Source: Bacteroidaceae bacterium (GTDB taxonomy: Bacteria > Bacteroidota > Bacteroidia > Bacteroidales > Bacteroidaceae). From it: a DNA stretch of 64,000 nt. The stretch lies in the NCBI GenBank assembly GCA_017470525.1, contig JAFUYM010000038.1, positions 62,001 to 126,000 of the forward strand, in the 5' to 3' direction. Below the pieces are notes generated by a model. The model was not told where the DNA came from. It did no database searches and saw only the letters and a program-made list of their open reading frames with translations. Positions 61,066-64,000 of this stretch are shown one piece after another. A program made the position numbers and the translations under genes. Positions within the stretch are counted from its first letter, which is position 1; each line of letters starts with the position of its first letter.

Positions 61066-62292
61066 TTATTCATGTCTGATAGCCTCAATGGGGTCCATGT
61101 TGGCAGCCTTGCGGGCTGGGATGTAGCCGAAGATGACACCGATGAAGGTGCAGACGGCGAAGGACACGTAGATGGACCATGCGGGGATGGTGGATGGCAT
61201 GCCCATCATCGGGATGACAAACTGGCTGACAAGACTGCCTAAGAGCACTCCGATGAGTCCGCCTGTGAGGGAGATGAGGATGGACTCGATGAGGAATTGC
61301 AGAGAGATGACCATGCCTGTGGCTCCGACTGCCATGCGCAGGCCGATTTCCTTGGTGCGTTCGGTCACGGAGACGAGCATGATGTTCATGATGCCGATGC
61401 CTGCCACGAGCAGGGAGAAGGCGGCTGCCACGACGAGGATGACGGTCACCGTGTCCATGGTGGAGGACATGGTGTCCATCATTTCTGCTTGTGAGCGGAT
61501 GGTGAAGTCGTCTGCTGCATCGTCTTTCAGTTTGTGGTTGCTTCGTAGCATCTGGGTGAGTTCTTCGATGGCTGCGTCGGAGAGTTCTTCTGTGAGTGCA
61601 GAACAGACGATGGAGGAGAAGTAGGTCTGTGCGGCGATGCGTTTCATCACGCAGGTGTAGGGGGCTATGATGACGTTGTCTTGGTCCATGCCCCATGAGT
61701 TGTAACCCTTGCCTTTGAGCACTCCGACGATGCGCAAGGGGATGGACTTGAAGCGGATGTTCTTACCGATGGCTTCTGCTTCCTTGCCTTCACCGAAGAG
61801 TTCGGTGACAATGGTCTTGCCGACCACGCACACTTTGGCTGCCTTGCGGATGTCTTCTTCGTTGAAGCAGGTGCCTTCTTCCACGTCCCACTGTTTGATG
61901 TCGAGGTATTCGGGCGATTCACCGTAGATGGTGCTGGTCGTGTTGTTATTGCCATAGATGACTTGTCCTGCCGATGTGACTTCGGGGGACACGTTGGTGA
62001 CGAATTTCTTTTCAGCGAGGATGCGCTGGTAGTCTGCCATCTTGAGGGTTTGCATGGCTGAGGGGTCTTGGCGCACTCCACCACGCATATCGGCTCCAGG
62101 ACGGATGGTGAGCAGGTTGGTTCCCATGGTGGAGAGTTCCTGGCGGATGCTCTCTTTGGAGCCTTGACCGATGGACATCATGATGATGACGGCTGCCACT
62201 CCGATAATGATGCCGAGCATGGAGAGGAACGAGCGCATCTTGTTGCTGGCGATTGCCATGATGCTGACTTTGAACAAATTTAGGATATTCAC
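61066..62292 (-). CDS. MacB-like ABC transporter permease
   Basis: A 408-residue inner-membrane protein with one N-terminal helix (AIASNKMRSFLSMLGIIIGVAAVIIMMSIG), a periplasmic MacB_PCD domain (about 45-245) and three C-terminal FtsX-type helices (TVTVILVVAAAFSLLVAGIGIMNIML, SLQFLIESILISLTGGLIGVLLG, YVSFAVCTFIGVIFGYIPARKAA). It pairs with the ATPase upstream and the adaptor, a MacAB-like tripartite efflux or export system. The substrate is unknown. Confidence 0.92.
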   Translation of the reverse strand: MNILNLFKVSIMAIASNKMRSFLSMLGIIIGVAAVIIMMSIGQGSKESIRQELSTMGTNLLTIRPGADMRGGVRQDPSAMQTLKMADYQRILAEKKFVTNVSPEVTSAGQVIYGNNNTTSTIYGESPEYLDIKQWDVEEGTCFNEEDIRKAAKVCVVGKTIVTELFGEGKEAEAIGKNIRFKSIPLRIVGVLKGKGYNSWGMDQDNVIIAPYTCVMKRIAAQTYFSSIVCSALTEELSDAAIEELTQMLRSNHKLKDDAADDFTIRSQAEMMDTMSSTMDTVTVILVVAAAFSLLVAGIGIMNIMLVSVTERTKEIGLRMAVGATGMVISLQFLIESILISLTGGLIGVLLGSLVSQFVIPMMGMPSTIPAWSIYVSFAVCTFIGVIFGYIPARKAANMDPIEAIRHE

Positions 62293-62332
62293 GGTTGTTT
62301 AATTTATAAAGTATAATGTGCAATGTATAATT

Positions 62333-62366
62333 GGCTAACGCGATGCTTGCAAGCCGCATGGTTAAT
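62333..62366 (-). repeat. Dispersed intergenic repeat, partial copy 3
   Basis: On the minus strand CCATGCGGCTTG, CGATGC-like GCATCGCG and TTAGCC match copies at 13399 and 14385. It is flanked by longer AT-rich inverted arms (AATTATACATT etc.), so the whole ABC gap can fold into one hairpin. Confidence 0.65.
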
Positions 62367-62398
62367 TATAAATTATACATTATTAATTGTACATTATT

Positions 62399-63163
<765 letters not shown>

Positions 63164-63172
63164 GGTCTGAAA

Positions 63173-64000
63173 CTATTTTGCGTTGCCGTTTCGGTTGTTG
63201 CCGTTGTTGCCGTTTCGGTTGTTGTTCCGTGGACGTGGCATGAAGGGGTTTGAGGTGGCAGGTTCTTCACTCTCTGTCTCTCCGCCAATGATTTCGAAGT
63301 CGGTGAGCACTTCGGTACCAGCAGTCACTCCTGACACGATTTCGGTGAGCACACCGTTGGTGGTTCCTGTTTCCACTTTGTGTGCCTTGAAGGTGTTGCC
63401 TTCTTTTGTCCACACTTTAGCGGGTGATTCCACGTCTTCCACCGTTTCGCCTTCTTGCAGCAGTGCCTCGTTCGGGGTGAAGCGCAATGCTTTGGAGGGG
63501 ACGGCAAGCACACCATTCTTTTCCAGTGTGTAGATGGTCACGTTGGCTGTGAGTCCGGGCTTCAGTTTCAGGTTGTCGTTGGGGGCAGAAATGACCACTT
63601 CGTAAGTGACCACATTGCTTTCGGTGGTAGCCTGTTGGCGCACTTGAGTGACTGCACCCTCGAAGGTGTCATCAGGGAAGGCATCGACAGTGAAACTAAC
63701 GCGCTGCCCTTCTTTCACACCACCTATGTCAGCCTCGTCGATGTTGGCAATCACACGCATGTCGGTGAGGTCTTGGGCAATGATGAAGAGGGTTGGAGTG
63801 GTCATGGCTGAGGCAACGGTCTGTCCTTCTTCCACTTCCTTTGAGAGCACCACGCCGTCGATGGGTGAGGTAATGGTGGCGTAGCCGAGGTTGGTCTGTG
63901 CCTTCTGCACGTTCTGCTGCTGCACCTTCACTTGCTGCACAGCCTGTTCGTATGAGAGTTTGGCGTTTTCATAATCGTTGGCAGAAACGAGTCCTTTCTC
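63173..64000 (-). CDS. HlyD/MacA-type periplasmic adaptor, N-terminus outside the window
   Basis: The frame is open to the window end, so the protein is 5' truncated; the in-frame GTG at 63940 is not the true start. Visible are the end of an alpha-hairpin coiled coil (ENAKLSYEQAVQQVKVQQQNVQKAQ), the lipoyl half (GYATITSPIDGVVLSKEVEEGQTV), the beta-barrel domain with IANIDEADIGGVKEGQRVSFTVDAF and a membrane-proximal part. The C-terminus has an unusual Asn/Gly/Arg-rich tail (NNRNGNNGNNRNG). It should link the ABC permease to an outer-membrane channel. Confidence 0.9.
   Translation of the reverse strand, partial: EKGLVSANDYENAKLSYEQAVQQVKVQQQNVQKAQTNLGYATITSPIDGVVLSKEVEEGQTVASAMTTPTLFIIAQDLTDMRVIANIDEADIGGVKEGQRVSFTVDAFPDDTFEGAVTQVRQQATTESNVVTYEVVISAPNDNLKLKPGLTANVTIYTLEKNGVLAVPSKALRFTPNEALLQEGETVEDVESPAKVWTKEGNTFKAHKVETGTTNGVLTEIVSGVTAGTEVLTDFEIIGGETESEEPATSNPFMPRPRNNNRNGNNGNNRNGNAK

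Overview
The window looks like chromosome of a gut- or rumen-type Bacteroidales bacterium, most likely of the Prevotella group. Support comes from repeated TAnnTTTG (-7) promoter boxes with TTTG-like -33 boxes, type III glutamine synthetase, class III fructose-bisphosphatase, a C10 (streptopain-like) secreted protease, an ECF sigma/anti-sigma/TonB-type receptor locus, and lineage families such as DUF4296, DUF3256 and DUF4886. The genus is an inference. I found no rRNA, tRNA, prophage, IS transposase or CRISPR array.

Layout. 1-1640: end of a SPASM/radical-SAM-type protein and a Gfo/Idh/MocA oxidoreductase. 1750-5469 (-): galactose operon galM, sugar transporter, galK. 5604-12760: folC (-), divergent from a giant double histidine-kinase protein, its response regulator and an AbgT-like membrane protein (+). 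12739-14199 (-): nth, rpmA, rplU. 14675-21306 (+): small winged-helix protein, ECF sigma factor, FecR-like anti-sigma protein and two paralogous outer-membrane receptors. 21944-28062 (+): lepA, secreted C10 protease, SpoU-type RNA methyltransferase. 28000-34771 (-): pyrB-pyrI-ileS-lspA-DUF4296-small protein. 34907-41860 (-): membrane protein, NhaC-type antiporter, uxaA, AraC regulator, two exported proteins. 42007-48992 (-): complete tryptophan operon trpB-E-G-D-C-F-A behind a leader peptide with two Trp codons and an intrinsic terminator (49021-49218). 49362-52166 (-): secreted protein and fbp. 52701-54890 (+): glnA type III. 55626-60294 (+): four exported proteins behind a long structured leader. 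60466-64000 (-): DUF3256 protein and a MacAB-like efflux system cut by the window end.

Most of the housekeeping content is ordinary. The unusual material is (i) a kinase polypeptide whose two halves carry complementary defects, the first lacking a visible phospho-acceptor His and the second lacking a recognisable ATP-binding site; (ii) a leader at 55214-55549 with two mutually exclusive hairpins, one a terminator, driven by a promoter whose 20-bp upstream block and spacing are repeated before lepA; (iii) several families of short intergenic inverted-repeat elements, including two 28-bp-arm elements, a 201-bp element and three palindromes at exact 23-bp spacing, many of them inside the trp operon; (iv) a 32-bp perfect hairpin with an 8-bp direct repeat suggesting template switching; (v) near-identical N-terminal segments in the two receptors, suggesting gene conversion.
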